Below are positions 21,558-33,929 of a DNA stretch of 64,000 nt, piece by piece. The stretch covers positions 9,743,000-9,806,999 of the forward strand of contig CM055111.1 in the NCBI GenBank assembly GCA_029204225.1, read 5' to 3'. The DNA comes from Diphasiastrum complanatum. Its lineage: Eukaryota; Streptophyta; Lycopodiopsida; Lycopodiales; Lycopodiaceae. Every line of letters starts with the position of its first letter. Position 1 is the stretch's first letter. A model generated the notes under the pieces. That model saw only the letters and a list, made by a program, of their open reading frames with translations. It did no database searches and was not told the DNA's origin. Both the position numbers and the translations under genes were made by a program.

Positions 21558-22652
21558 TGTTGGATTTATCTCCTCCACTCTCCTAAATCTTATGTTAATT
21601 AGCCTCCATTCATGCTGCTGCATTTTTACTCATGTTGTCACACAGTCTGCATATTTTAACTAATTGTCGCTACAGTTTGCATTTTTACTCAGAAATTCCC
21701 ACAGGCAAAAAACGTGACACTGTCGCTTTTTCACCTTCGGGCCACCCTGACCAACCAAGTGTTTGCGACACTTCCAGAAAAGCGACAGTCTGCATAAATA
21801 CAAGCAAATTTGAATAGGCGAGAAATGCAAAAAAGATGAGAAAGACGACACTGTCCTACAAATGTCAAAGGTGTCCTACAAATGCCAAAGGTGCCCTTAT
21901 AAGAAAGTGAAGGTACCTTGTAAATCAATTTCTAAGGCATTTGTCAGAGTGTCGCATTTTTTGCATTTTTATCAGCATTAATTTTAGCGAAGCCCGATGT
22001 CGCAGCCTCCTCACCCTCGTTCCATGCACTGTGCAATCAAATTTAACAACAACAACAGCCACTCACGATCTCCTATAGACAACACAACCACTCTTGTACC
22101 TTCTTCATCTATACACTTGTAAAAATTATGTATATTTTGAATATCATCTGCGTATTCAAATAATAGAATAGAACAGAAAACAGAAGATAGAACAAAACAT
22201 CATTGGTAATCAGAGACAAACATTGTAGATGCCTTTGCGCATTGATTCTTTCTTCCAGATGTATTGTCAACAATAGGTTCATCATCTTTATAGATTGCGT
22301 GATTAGCTTTGTGAAGCAAGCGGTTACATCCACTATTGTTTTGTGCTCACCTGCATTATTGACTTGTATATTTTATTATACTTAATCTGATTATAGTTCG
22401 GTTTGTTCTGCATTAAAATTTGTGTCAATACTGCAATGCTTTTCTACGTTTTGTCTGGCTTTCTAATGCTTAGTCTGGCTGTCTGCTTTCTGCGACTGAT
22501 TATAGTTTAGCTCTTCGTGACTAATAATTTGTCTAGCTGTTTGCGACAAATTATTTGTCTGATATTTTGATGCTTAATGTTTGGCTACATAATCAGATCG
22601 AATGTGATTTCTATCACTAATGTTCTGTTCAAGATTGATAGACGTAGTCATG
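21558..22652 (+). repeat. 3' LTR of copia element B, last part missing
   Basis: It aligns with 15613 onwards, from TGTTGGATTTATCTCC to ATAGACGTAGTCATG, and then diverges. About 150 terminal bases found in the 5' LTR are absent. Confidence 0.88.
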
Positions 22653-23227
22653 GTATTTTTTTTTGTAGAAATATATGACGTTAAACATAGGTCAAGAAAA
22701 ATGTCAAAAGGCATAAATTCAAAAAATACCAAGTCAAAGAAAATGTCAAAGGCATCGGTCAACAAAGTTTAGACTTTGACCAATGAACCTAAAAAGTCAA
22801 TTCATTAGAAATGATGACTTGAAAAGTGTCAATATGCATTTATAGACATTTTCATGGTAGCAATCAAAATAGAGTTCTTGTTTCGCCCAAGCTAAACCTT
22901 TCAAGGACTGTCCTTATTTTTCTAGATATTCAAATGGTTTCACTTGAAAATGACATCATGTCTTTCACAACCGCTTTCCTGTACGCTCAATTTAACGGCT
23001 CTTGTAAGGTACTTCTAAGGACACTTAGTAATAGCTATTAATAAGTAATTAAGCTTGATTAAATTAGCTCACAATAGCTATATAATCAAGCATAGATATT
23101 GCAAATAGGCAAATCTCACAAGAGACATAAGAGATGATTCTCAAATGTTTTACACATATGCCTAGCACCTTCATGCTCAATTCTCGGACTATTTTTTTTT
23201 CTAGGCTTGTACACTGCTAAAGCAGAT
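22653..23227. other. Unassigned region, no supported gene
   Basis: Imperfect short repeats of a GTCAAAGAAAATGTCAAAGGCAT-type motif occur at 22695-22770. No domains are seen. Confidence 0.4.
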
Positions 23228-23569
23228 TTACTTATAACAATATTCTCGTACATTCATACATATTTCAATATAGTTTGCATTCATCAAATGCGATTGTATC
23301 ATTTTCAAAGCTAGGAACTTCTTTCTTAGAGAGAGACAAGTAGGTAGATTTGTACTTTCATACATGCCGATTAGAATGTTGCAAGCATTTTTAGAAGTTA
23401 AAAAATTAGCCACATGTGCTATTTGAGAATTTTTAAGATTCAGGGATTTTATAGACATGGCTGAAGTGGTGTGCAACCAATGGGCACGTAATTGTTTTGT
23501 CTGATTATCATTTTCAATGCACGCAAGCACTTTGACAATCCAAAATGGATATCCATAGCTATTTTTCAA
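23228..23569 (-). pseudogene. Copia gag remnant
   Basis: The minus strand encodes a decayed copia gag: SLNLKNSQIAHVANFLTSKNA, then a YESTNLPTCLSLRKKFLALKM block matching the LHLRKKFYSLKM region of the better preserved gags here. The N-terminus is poorly conserved and the rest of the element is not visible on either side. Confidence 0.7.
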
Positions 23570-23589
23570 AAGTTAGAAGTGACTTCCAA

Positions 23590-24920
23590 TTCAAATTTCA
23601 TTTAGATTTTTACAGCTTTTAAAGTTTTTTTGTTTTTTTTTGAGTCCACGTATTTTTTTTTTCAATCTACGAAAAAATTATTTGTAAGACACTCCACATT
23701 ATTTGTGAATTATTAAATTGTTTTTATGTTTTAATGTTTAATTTTTTTTAATTTAATTTTAATATTTAATGTAATTATTTAAATTTCTAATTATTTATTT
23801 TTTTTGAATTGAATTTTTTTATTTATTTTATTCTTTAAGATTTTAATTCTTTGATTTTTAAAAAAATTAAATCTAAAAATTGTAATTTTTAGTTTTTTAG
23901 TTAAAAAAAGTTAAAGTTTAAAATTTTTATATTTAAAAATCATGATTTTTTTAATATTTTACCTTTTAAGTTTTTATAATTTTTATAATCTCTTGATTTG
24001 TTTTTTATAATTTTTTGTAATTTTACAATTTTTTTATAATTTTCTAATTGTAACTCTATAGTTTTTAATTTTTAATGTATTTATTCTTTTCTTTTTTTGA
24101 TTTTTTGATTTTTGATTTTTTTTAAGTTTTTAAATCTTCCACGTCCGATCTCTTGCTATGTTGAGCATAACAAGAAAAACTCTTGTAATGCTGAACATAA
24201 CAAAAGAACGAACAAAAATCTCCTTCTGCTATGTTGAGCATAACAAAAGTTTTTTTGTTATGCTCAACATAGGAATGAGCATGTGCCTTTGTTGATTTTG
24301 TCAACAACTTTGTCGACAAAGCATAGCTATGTTCCACATTTTCATGTTGAGCACGAAAATGTTGAATATAGGACGCTTTGTCGACGAAGTTGTCGACATA
24401 GCTACGGTTTGTCGACAAGAGCAACGAAGGCCCATTTTGAGTCCTATGCTCAGTCGTGTCTTGCCATTTTGAGTCCTATGCTGAGGACTCAAAATGGAAC
24501 TTTGTTACTTTTGTCGAATAAGTTGTCGACAAAGCGTAGCTATGTTCAACATTTCCGTGCTCAACACGAAAATGTTGAACACAGCTACGTTATGTTGACA
24601 ACTTTATTAAAAATCAAAAAAATTAAAAATTAAATAATCAAAATCAAAACATTAAAAAACTTCAATTTTAAAAAAAAAACATTAACATTTAAAAATTTAA
24701 TAAAAATCAAAAATTAAAAATTTTAAAAAAAAATTAAAAATTAAAAATTGATAAACTAAAAAACTAAAAAACTAGAAAAATAGAAAACTAAAATACTAAA
24801 AAAAAAAATCAAATTATTTTTTTTATAAAATTTAAAAGAATTAAATATAGAATTTAAAATTATAAATAAAAAATAAAGAGTTTAACAATTGTAAATTTAA
24901 ATTTAAACATAAGAGTAATT
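23590..24920. repeat. AT-rich fold-back-like structure with hairpin-rich core
   Basis: A T-rich arm (about 23590-24128) and an A-rich arm (about 24605-24920) enclose a 480-base core of normal composition. The core is full of inverted and direct copies of the words TTGTCGACAAAGC, GTAGCTATGTT, CGAAAATGTTGAA and CATTTTGAGTCCTATGCT. The arms share short AAAAATCAAAAATT-type words in inverted orientation but are not exact complements. ORFs on both strands of the core arise from these repeats. Confidence 0.6.
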
Positions 24921-26154
24921 TGAGAATTCACAAACAATGTAGAATGTTTTATGAATAGAATTTTCTTGTAGATTGGAGATAAATAATATGTTTGAATTTT
25001 TTTTTTCAGTAATGCATGAGTTGAAAATGTATAATGATCTTAATGAAATCCAAGTTGGAAGTCTTGTTGTTTTTTTATCTTCCAAAAAGTATTTTTTATT
25101 AAATTTTTAGATTTAATTTTATGTTCATTTTGCAAATACAATCAATTTGAAATTATTAATGTTCTAGTCATTATAATTAGTTTTAAATAGGTTAAATATG
25201 TATGTTTCTATAACATATAAATTAATCTTAAATGTTTTAAATTGTTCAAATCACCTAAAATCATAATTATTTTTCAAACTTTAATATTTTAAAATTTGAA
25301 AACTTGATATTATTCTAAAATTTTTTAAATCAATAATTTGTTTGCATTCGAATTTGTTTACTAGATTCAAATTTTAAAAATAGAATAAAATTTGATAGCT
25401 CAAATTTTTTTATATTTGTGAATCTCAAGATAATGAGATTCTTTGTATTTTTAGTTGTACTTATAAATTTAAAATTCTAGTATTTTTTTCAAAAAAAATT
25501 AACTTGAAAAAAAAACGGCTCTCTAGGTCAATTTTGTTTTTTTGGTCAATGTGTTAGCAACAATTAAGATGCACATAGTTGATAATTCTAAACTAGGATT
25601 AAGTGGAAAGGAGGGCATGCAAATAAGCATGGTAATTCAATTTAAACTCTAATATCTTGTATTTCAAATATTAGATATGTTGTTATTTTTTCGATATCAT
25701 GATATAATTTGTCCAATATGATATCATATAGATGGTAGACTATGGGTGGCTCCCCACTAAAGAGGAGTACGACTTTCTATGTAGAGAGTTTTTGATGCTT
25801 TAGTGATTAAGTTGAGCAGTGAGGGCCATCCTCCATAGGTAAATAGTTTTGCAATATATTATCTTATTATATATCACAAACATAAAAAGCGCAATTTGTT
25901 TTAATCCTAAACCCTAATTCTTGTTTTGATTATCTTTTTTCATGTAGAGTGGATGTTGAAATGACTCTATAGACAATTATTTTGACAATGAGTAGATTAG
26001 GATTAGATTAAATACCATTTGTAATTATATTAAAGAATCTACTCATAACATCAATTTTGTTCTGCATTTATCGGCATGAGGTATGATATTATTTTTTTAA
26101 ATTTTTTGTGTTTTTTTATTTGAGATGTATTTTTGATTTTTTTTTTTTAATTTT
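24921..26154. other. AT-rich intergenic DNA, no supported gene
   Basis: Very AT-rich with long A and T runs. A short minus-strand ORF (24903-25085) holds TTRLPTWISLRS, which faintly recalls the copia gag block LPTCLSLRKKF, but this is too little to call. Nothing else is recognisable. Confidence 0.4.
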
Positions 26155-26159
26155 CAAGT
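26155..26159. repeat. Target-site duplication CAAGT, left copy
   Basis: CAAGT precedes the element terminus at 26160 and recurs at 32351-32355. Confidence 0.9.
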
Positions 26160-27092
26160 TGTTGGAAATTGACCAGTGTAAAATATTTCGGTGCGTACAC
26201 GTCGTCTACCAATAAAGGTTTCGTAGACGAACACAAAAATAATGCGCTTTGCGGAAGCGTTATCAAATCAAGAGCTAGAGCTTAATATCAACACAAAATT
26301 ATCAGTCATATATCTAATCTATGAATAATTTATCTGCATGACATGAATCAATGAATCAGAACTGATTGATAATGCATTGGACCAAGTACTAGACGATTCA
26401 GATTGTTGGAATAGGTATTGTATTATCGCATGTAGTACAAGTTTGAATGCTGACACAAGGCGCGTTTTTCCTGAAACAATACTATGATATAACAAAGAAG
26501 AAGAATGAATTATTGAGCTCTTGTTTGAATGATTTATCACTCTATCTTATACTTGAATAAATTCCGATCTACTGATCATATCATTTTACAACGACAGATG
26601 TACATGAGAGCAGTCGGTGATGTCTTATTAGTAGAGAGCAGAGTGGATAGCCATAATTCGTGCTTCCTCCTTTAGGCATCATCGGCGCTTTGGGCTGTCA
26701 CCGTCTTGCTCTATTAGTGACCTCTAATTAAAGTTTGTACTTTATAAAATGGGATTAAGGCACCATGCTGTTATTATCAGTCACTAATCCAATTTAGTTG
26801 AAAAGTCGGAGACTTTGATGTCGAGCTGCTCTTGAGAAAATGTCGATGACTTCGACGTCGGAGACTTCGATGTCGATGACGTGGATGTCAAGCTTGCTCT
26901 ATTTTGAATAATGACCTTCGACGATCGTCAAACACTTCGGACATTTCGATGTCGGGAAAGTCGAAAAATTACTGTCATTGACTTATCTTGTATTTTTGTA
27001 AGTTGTGCGACATTTCAATGTATTTACATACTAAAAATGAATGGATCTAGATTAGTGAAGAGATAAGGGATGGAGAGGATAGAAACCCAGCA
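26160..27092 (-). repeat. 3' LTR of the minus-strand copia (933 bp)
   Basis: On the plus strand it runs from TGTTGGAAATTGACC to GAAACCCAGCA. Its minus-strand start TGCTGGGTTTC directly follows the polypurine tract. It aligns with 31431-32350. Confidence 0.9.
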
Positions 27093-27102
27093 CCCCCCCT
27101 TA
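27093..27102 (-). other. Polypurine tract of the minus-strand copia
   Basis: The minus strand reads TAAGGGGGGG immediately before the LTR start at 27092. Confidence 0.82.
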
Positions 27103-27189
27103 ATTTGGATCCTTGAATGTCTTGATTTTTAAATTCAAGATAACACAAAAACTCTTGTGTGTTTTCTGACTTAATTCCTTTGTAAATAT

Positions 27190-30100
27190 ATCAGCTGTCA
27201 TGTACTAGATTCTGCAAAATTTCAGACTCACCTCCTTGTTAAGTACTCTGCTTCTAGTACAGAGGTACTTAATTTTGATGTGCTTGTTTCTAGAATGAAA
27301 TCTAAGATTGATTGATAATGCTATAGCACTCTGATTGTCGCACTGAATAATTGTTGAAGCAGTTTGTCTGATACCAATATCGGACAATAGATTCCTCAAC
27401 CAAATTGCCTCTTTGGTAGCTTGAGAGGCTGCAATGTACTTCGATTATTTTGAAGACATTGTAATGGAGGTCTGCTTTTGACTATTCCAAGATATCGGAC
27501 TATTATTGAACATGAAAACTAAATCAAATGTTGATCTTCTGGTGACTATATCACCTGCCCAATTCGCATATGTATACTTATGAAGTATATAGATATGGAT
27601 TGATCATCATCTCCATAGCAGATGCAAAGGTCGATGGTAGCTCGTACATTCTAAGAACTCTTAGAAGAGCTTTCGAGTGGACCATACCAAGATTAGACAT
27701 ATATTGGCTTAAAGAACTGACGGCGTATGCAAGATCAGCCTTTAGATAATTTTTAACATGGGTCCATAGGATTATGCACAAGCTTGCAATTCATCAAATT
27801 GAATTTTGATAATAAATTTTGAGAGTACCTTTGCTAAGTGATATAGAAAAGCCTTCTGGTTTTGTCTCTGTGGATTTGAATCCCGAGACTATAATGTGCC
27901 TCTCCCAGATCTGTCATCTCAAATTCTTGAAATAGCATCCTTTTAGTATCTTTTGTCAGGCCAATATTGTTGTCAAACAACAACGTATCATCCATGTAGA
28001 GTGTGATGATGACAAAGGAGTTGATTAACAACTTTGAAGTATATATTACAGTCTGCAGAACTTGGTTCAAATCCATGATTGATCAAGAATGTGTTGATTC
28101 GATTAAACCATGCTCTAGAAGATTATTTCAGACTATATAAAGCTTTATGGAGTTTGCATAACCTGGTCTTCTTGACCATTGAGGATATAGCCTTCTGGAT
28201 GGATCATATAAATGTCCTCCTCGATAATTCCATTGAGGAATGTTGATTGTACATCCATCTAGTGTACCTCAAGGTCGGCAACAGCAGCATATGATAGTAG
28301 CAGTCGGATGGAAGTGTGCTTGACCACTGGACTAAAAGTTTTGAAGTAGTCGATATTGGGTACTTGTGAAAATCCTCTTGCCACGAGTTGAGCTTTCCTT
28401 CTATCGATGCTACCATCTGCTTTATACTTGATCTTAAAGATCCACTTGCAGTCGATAATTTTTCTGCCTGCTGGTAGCTTGGTGACAGTCCATGTATTAT
28501 TTCTCAGCAGTGAGATGTACTCCTTGTCCATAGTCTCCTTCCAAAGATCTGAGTCAGCCCGTGACAAAGCTTCCTCAACTGTGATTGGCTCCTTAATAGA
28601 ATATTGAGCAAATTCATCAGTATATCGGACAAGTTGAGATCAAATTCTTGTTGATCTCTTGGTTGAATTAAAAGTTTCTAGTTGTGAAGCCTAACATTTG
28701 GTTGGTTGTGTCAGTTGTGTCGAGCATGTCGGACACATTGACTACTCCTGAGTTGCAGTCTCTTGATTGTCTTCTGATTCTGACTGTACAAGTTGACTGC
28801 TTGAAGGAATAGAAATGGGACTAAACATCAGTTGTCGGGGCAGACTATGTGGATTGCATCTAGTCCTTGCCCTTCAAGTCAATAAAATGATCTTCAATTA
28901 AAGTCACATCCCTGTTAGTAAAAACTTTGCAGGTTTCTATATTGTACAGTCGATACATACCATTAGAAGAACAATAACCGACAAAAATAGTCTTGAATGA
29001 ATGCTCATCGAGTTTCTTCCTTTTGTCTTTCTGGACATGAGCATAGGCAGTGCAACCGAATATTCTCAAATGCTTCAATGAAGGTCTGGATCATGTCCAA
29101 ACTTCATGAGGAGTTTTGTTGTCAAGAAGGCCTTTAGTAATCCAACGATTCTATACAATTTGGGAAACAAAGCATGAGTGATCATGCATTTGGTAGACTC
29201 GACTAAGGTCATGTGCTTCCTTTCAGCCAGCCCATTCGACTGTGGAGAATAGGTAACAGCAAACTGCTGTTCGATACTAGTGGCTAACAATAGTCTTTGA
29301 ATTCATTTGAGATGTATTCACCGCCATTATCACTCCTAAGAGCTTTGATTCTTTTGCATGTCTACAACTCTGCATTCTCTTTGTATTGCTTGAAGAATCG
29401 AAAAGTTTCATATTTGTGCTTCATAAAATATACAGCAGTCATTTTTGAATAATCATCAATAAATGTAATAATCACCAAGTAATGATGGTGTTTGCATCGG
29501 GCCACGTATATCAGTATGCACAACATCTAGTAAATCTTTAGACATAGGCTCTTGATTCGACTTAAATGGCCTTCTTGTCTGCTATCCTATGATACAACTT
29601 TGGCAAACAAGAGGGTCGACATTTTGATAGTCTAGATCAAGAGCTGAAGAATGCTTGTAAATATAATCAATCGACATATGATTAAGGTGACCAAGTCTAT
29701 AATGCCAAATCAATCATTTATTATCATGTGCTGAACTGCTTAAAGCACATACAATCATAGAATAGCAATGAGAAACTCTATAGAGATAACCTGGCGTCTT
29801 TCCGAGTGCAAGGACCCTTTTGCTTTTATCAAGTATTTTACATGAGTCTGTCTCAAACTCTACCTTATATCCCAAATCAGTAATTCTACTCATCGACAAT
29901 AAATTGGTCGTCAAATTCGAGACATACAAACATTTGGTATTAGCTTCAACACCTCATGCAAAAAATTCAGTCTAACAGTACCTTCAATATATGTGACCTA
30001 TTGTCTCCAAGGTGAACATATCTTTTAGTGTTGAAGGCCGAATAATCTGAAAACCATTCTTGACGACTCGTCGTATGCTATGTCACTCTAGAATCGAGGG

Positions 30101-30633
30101 ACCATTCCTCGAATCAATCAACATGGTGATGGTTCACCATGAAGGCTTCATGCTCATCGTCGACTTCAACATTCTGCTTTGTGTTGATATCTGCATTGGC
30201 TTATTGATCTTGCTGTTTCTTTTTGTTGTTGTTAAACTTCAAAATTTGACAGATTTATGTGATTCTGAACAGAATCACCTTCTGATATTCTTAGGGAGAA
30301 GAACTTCTTTTTCAGATGCAACTTTGAAGTGATATCTCTTACTTCATAGAGCGTGCTTAATATGTCCCAAACTTCTTTTGAAGATTTAGCTTGTCTGATA
30401 TGGCCAATCTGAGTCTCGGAGATGTTAAGGGTGATCAAGGTGAAAGCCTTGCCATCCATGAGCTTCCATTTAGACATGACTTGCTCATCGACATTGGGAA
30501 GTAGTTCAATTCCAGTGACTATTTCTCATAGTTCTTTGGCCATAAAAATTACCTTCATCTTAAACTTCCATAGGTGGTAATTCGAACCATCTAATTTATC
30601 TACCATTAAAGTAGACTGTGATTGTGAATCCAT
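27190..30633 (-). pseudogene. Copia gag-pol, broken
   Basis: The gag ATG is at 30633 (minus). Its product begins with KLDGSNYHLWKFKMK, has a stop after MAKEL, then WKLMDGKAFTLITLNI, SKEVWDILSTLYEV and LHLKKKFFSLRI. Downstream are the pre-integrase segment (NLLSMSRITDLGYKVEF at about 29900), integrase (LLDVVHTDIRGPMQTP; PYSPQSNGLAERKHMTLVES near 29230; FGCTAYAHVQKDKRKKLD near 29050), RT (NNTWTVTKLPAGRKIIDCKW near 28480; LYMDDTLLF near 27990) and RNase H (CDNQSAIALSINLRFHSRNK near 27320). The catalytic words YMDD and AERK survive, but the frame shifts at least six times and stops are frequent. No protein can be made. Confidence 0.9.
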
Positions 30634-30751
30634 TTGAAAGTCAAAGAATTAAGCAGATAGTAGATTACATGATTGGAAACAATTATAATTTGTGTCTACA
30701 ATATAAGCTCTATGACAGTATCAAATAGTAGAGACTATAGGAATTATAGCT

Positions 30752-30763
30752 CTGATATCATGT
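30752..30763 (-). other. Inner primer-binding-site motif
   Basis: The minus strand reads TGATATCAGAGC, one base from the usual motif, about 120 bases upstream of gag. That is the normal leader distance (about 145 bases in element B). It is preceded by an LTR-like end, CCATTTCCAACA. Confidence 0.7.
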
Positions 30764-31417
30764 TGGAAATGGTCGACAGCGGAGAGTGGTCCAGTAGACG
30801 ATGTGACAAGTCGTGTGAGTGCCTGCGGGCCGCGTGCGCACCGAAACCTTTTCTCCAGTTGTCAAGCATACCTTTGTACGCTTATTGATCGCATATGTAG
30901 CAGCATATAACCTGAAGATCCACATTGTGGACGAGAAGACTACATTCCTGCATGGAGAATAGCTATGTAAAAATTTTAAATAGTGAGCTGATTACTCAAA
31001 ACCAACTGCTTGATGTAAATCACTAACTAAAGTAGATCCAATAATGGGTAATGCAGGAAGCTTTGAAGCAGCCGCTCCTACAAACTGAGCCCGTCGAAGA
31101 ATTGAAACCGCTTGTGAGCGTTGTGATGCAATAGAAATACGCTGACGGTAATCCCATCCCCACTGCCTAGCCACCGGCCATCATTTCCCTTTGATTTCAA
31201 AAAGGGCTGGTACAAGGGGACAAGGGTACATCGTCTACAATGAGCTTATATGTGGATTCTGTTTTAGTTTCCATTTGCTTATGGGATGAATGCACTATTT
31301 TTTTGGTGCCTTTTCGGACGCAACCACTTTGTGCGTAGCTTGCATCCTCCAACACCCCCACTCAAGCCAACACAGGGCGAAGGAAACCCCTACTTGCTCG
31401 TTCAAGACCAGAATACT
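30764..31417 (-). other. Insert between two primer-binding sites, with a host-like ORF
   Basis: This 650-bp block separates the outer LTR and primer-binding site from the inner site and gag leader. Its gag-proximal end resembles a second, divergent LTR terminus (TGTTGGAAATGGTCGAC on the plus strand). Its middle has more G and C than its surroundings. On the minus strand at 30992-31174 it holds an ORF without retroelement character (QWGWDYRQRISIASQRSQ, SKLPALPIIGSTLVSDLHQA), ending in a stop. I do not recognise the protein. A captured host transcript fragment is possible. Confidence 0.5.
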
Positions 31418-31430
31418 TGCTCTGATACCA
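31418..31430 (-). other. Outer primer-binding site (initiator Met tRNA)
   Basis: The minus strand reads TGGTATCAGAGCA directly after the LTR end at 31431. Confidence 0.9.
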
Positions 31431-32350
31431 TGATGGAAATTGACCAGTGTCAGATTTCTTGGTGCGTGCACAATGTCTACCAGAAAAGGTTCCGTAGGCG
31501 AACATGAAAATAAAGCGCCTTGCGGAAGCGTTATCAAATCAAGAGCTAGAGCTTATTATCAACACAAAATTATCAATCATATGAATATCTAATCTACGAA
31601 TAATTTATCTGCATGGCATGAGTCAATGAATTAGAATGGAATGATAATGCATTGGACCAAGTATTAGATGATTCAGATTGATGTAATAGGTATTCTATTA
31701 TCGCATGTAGTACAAGTTTGAATGCTGACACAAGGCGCGTTCTTCTTGAAACAATTTTCAGATATAACAGAGAACAAGAATGAATTATTTCGCTCTTGCT
31801 TGAATGATCTATCACTCTATCTTACACTTGATTAAATTCTGATCTTATCATTTTACAATGATAGATGTACATGAGAGTAGTCGGTGATACCTGATTAGTG
31901 GAGAGAAGAGTGGATAGTCATAATTCGTGCTTTCTCCTTTAGGCATCGTCGCCACTTTGGACCGTAACCGCCTTGCTCTGTTAGTGACCTCTAATTAAGA
32001 TCTGTACTTTACGAAATGGGATTAAGACACCATGCTATTATTATCAGTTGCTAAGTCAATTTAGTTGAGAAGTCGGAGACTTCGATGTCGAGCTGCTCTT
32101 GAGAAGATGTCGATGACTTTGACGTCGGAGACTTTGATGTCGATGATGTGGAGGTTGAGCTTGCTCTATTTTGAATAATGACCTTCGACGATCTTCGGAC
32201 CTTTCGATGTTGGGAAAATCGAGGAAATACTATCATCGACTTTCCTTGTATTTCTGCAGGTTGTGCGACATTTCGATGTATTTACATACAACAAATGAAT
32301 GGATCTAGATTAGTGAAGAGATAAGGGATGGAGATGATAGAAATCCAACA
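31431..32350 (-). repeat. 5' LTR of the minus-strand copia (920 bp)
   Basis: On the plus strand it runs from TGATGGAAATTGACC to GAAATCCAACA and aligns along its length with 26160-27092. Confidence 0.9.
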
Positions 32351-32355
32351 CAAGT
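32351..32355. repeat. Target-site duplication CAAGT, right copy
   Basis: CAAGT directly follows the LTR terminus at 32350 and matches 26155-26159. Confidence 0.9.
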
Positions 32356-33929
32356 GTAATGTGGTTTTGCTATTTGCTATTTGATACGAGCTGAAAAAAA
32401 CTACATGAGATTCAATAAACTCTATTTTAGTACATAGATGTAGTATGTTTCATGTTTTGGACATTTACTTATTATAATCTACACAAAACATTTGCTCATA
32501 TTATGAAGGTTCTCAATTTGCATTGGAAATAGTAAATTGTGTCCAATGAGTGTCTAAATTTACTAATGTGAGCAATGGTCAGGGGACTTTTGGCACATTT
32601 TAGCTAGATTTAGTCGTTGGGCCTTATGTGTCAACATATGGACTACCACTTAAGAAAAATGTAGGCCAATTTTTAGATTTAAGAACATTGTCGAGTAGTA
32701 CAATGACTTTCTAGAATTTAGCTCATCGGATAGCTTAACCCATGTATATGTTGAACTTATCTATACCAATGATCTATGGTTGAATAGCAAGACATTAATA
32801 TTAATGCAACGATGGTTGAAATACATGCTTTGGGAAGTTTGTTTTGGAGAGAAAATGGACTTCTTATATTGTTTAAGGGCCTTTGAGGAGGATAATGTAT
32901 TAAATTTAAGCTCAACTTATTGTTATTAGGAGAAAAACTATGTTTGAGTACATTAAGAGCATAAAAGATTGTACACATGCTCACAATTGTTTTTTCAACC
33001 TTGTATTAACTTTTGAAATTGTGGGACTGATAATGTGCTAAGTACATTATGTTATGAATGCAGCTCAAAGAATGTGCAACACGTGCTTCTAGCAATCTAT
33101 CTTTCTTTATCTCTAAGATATTTATGCTTTAAACTATTTTATTAAAACTATTAAAAGATCTAACATGGATTCTACAAATATTCTAATCTTTAAACATTAC
33201 AAATAAAAAATGCATATGTAGTTCAAAATGAATCTCATTTTTAACATACCTCATATTTAATCCAATAATAAAAAAATGTAGTCATAAAAATATCGCCCCA
33301 AAAAATGTGCTTCAAAAACATTGTGTGCTTTTCGCTTCAACCAAACTTGAGTGCTGTTTTTTTTTTTTTCATTTATTTATTTATTTATACTATATTTAGT
33401 GATCCGTCGAATATAGACACATTAGAAATCGTTAGATAATAGTACATCAAACATGATGGAATTAATCTTACTCCTACACATCAATTTTATTTTCTAAGGA
33501 CTTTTGCTCATCTGTATACAATCATTCTTTCACAGGCTACTTAAATAGTCCATAGTATTACAAGGCATTAAACATAGTCTGCAATATTACTCAAGCTTTT
33601 ACTCAGTCTAGGTCAAAATATATTCTGACTATGAAATTTGCAATTCATTTCTGTGTATTTATTTCGATCCAGGTCATTAACTTATTTCGACCATAAGCGT
33701 GACAGACTACAAAAATGAATGAGTTGCATAAACTAATTTTAGATCAACCTAAACTTATAAACACCAGTTTAGTGTGTCATATTTTACAAGAATTACTTAT
33801 GCATTAAACTCTCTAACTTCACTTGTATGTATATAACGAGATTGGTTGTCATCGAGATAGAGCAGAATATGATCATTGATCTCATTGATGTACTCAAGTA
33901 GCTCAATGTACATAATTATTTACTACATT

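Larger units (their letters stand above)
15613..22652 (+). mobile_element. Copia element B: both LTRs, scrambled interior
   Basis: A plus-strand copia with a 5' LTR (15613-16901), primer-binding site, gag and the first protease codons, and a 3' LTR (21558-22652) behind a polypurine tract. Between 17970 and 21549 the expected integrase, RT and RNase H are not in order. An integrase segment lies inverted, followed by unknown DNA and the tail of a gypsy element. The 3' LTR lacks about its last 150 bases, so no target duplication can be scored with confidence. Confidence 0.8.
26160..32350 (-). mobile_element. Complete but decayed Ty1/copia element on the minus strand
   Basis: Two LTRs of 933 and 920 bases, a perfect 5-bp target duplication, a primer-binding site, a polypurine tract and gag-pol in the usual copia order (gag, integrase, RT, RNase H) are all present. 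Coding sequence is broken in many places. LTR divergence by eye is about 10% in the first 240 bases, so this is much older than the element at 39920. An extra 650-bp segment lies between two primer-binding-site motifs. Confidence 0.93.

Noticed and set aside
24122-24633. ORFs of about 100 codons on both strands with similar repeated peptide words
   Set aside because: They arise from inverted repeats in the fold-back core, which make both strands read alike. No start context or domain supports a protein.
24903-25085. Possible copia gag scrap (TTRLPTWISLRS)
   Set aside because: Only about 12 residues resemble the gag block at 23228-23569, too little to separate from chance.
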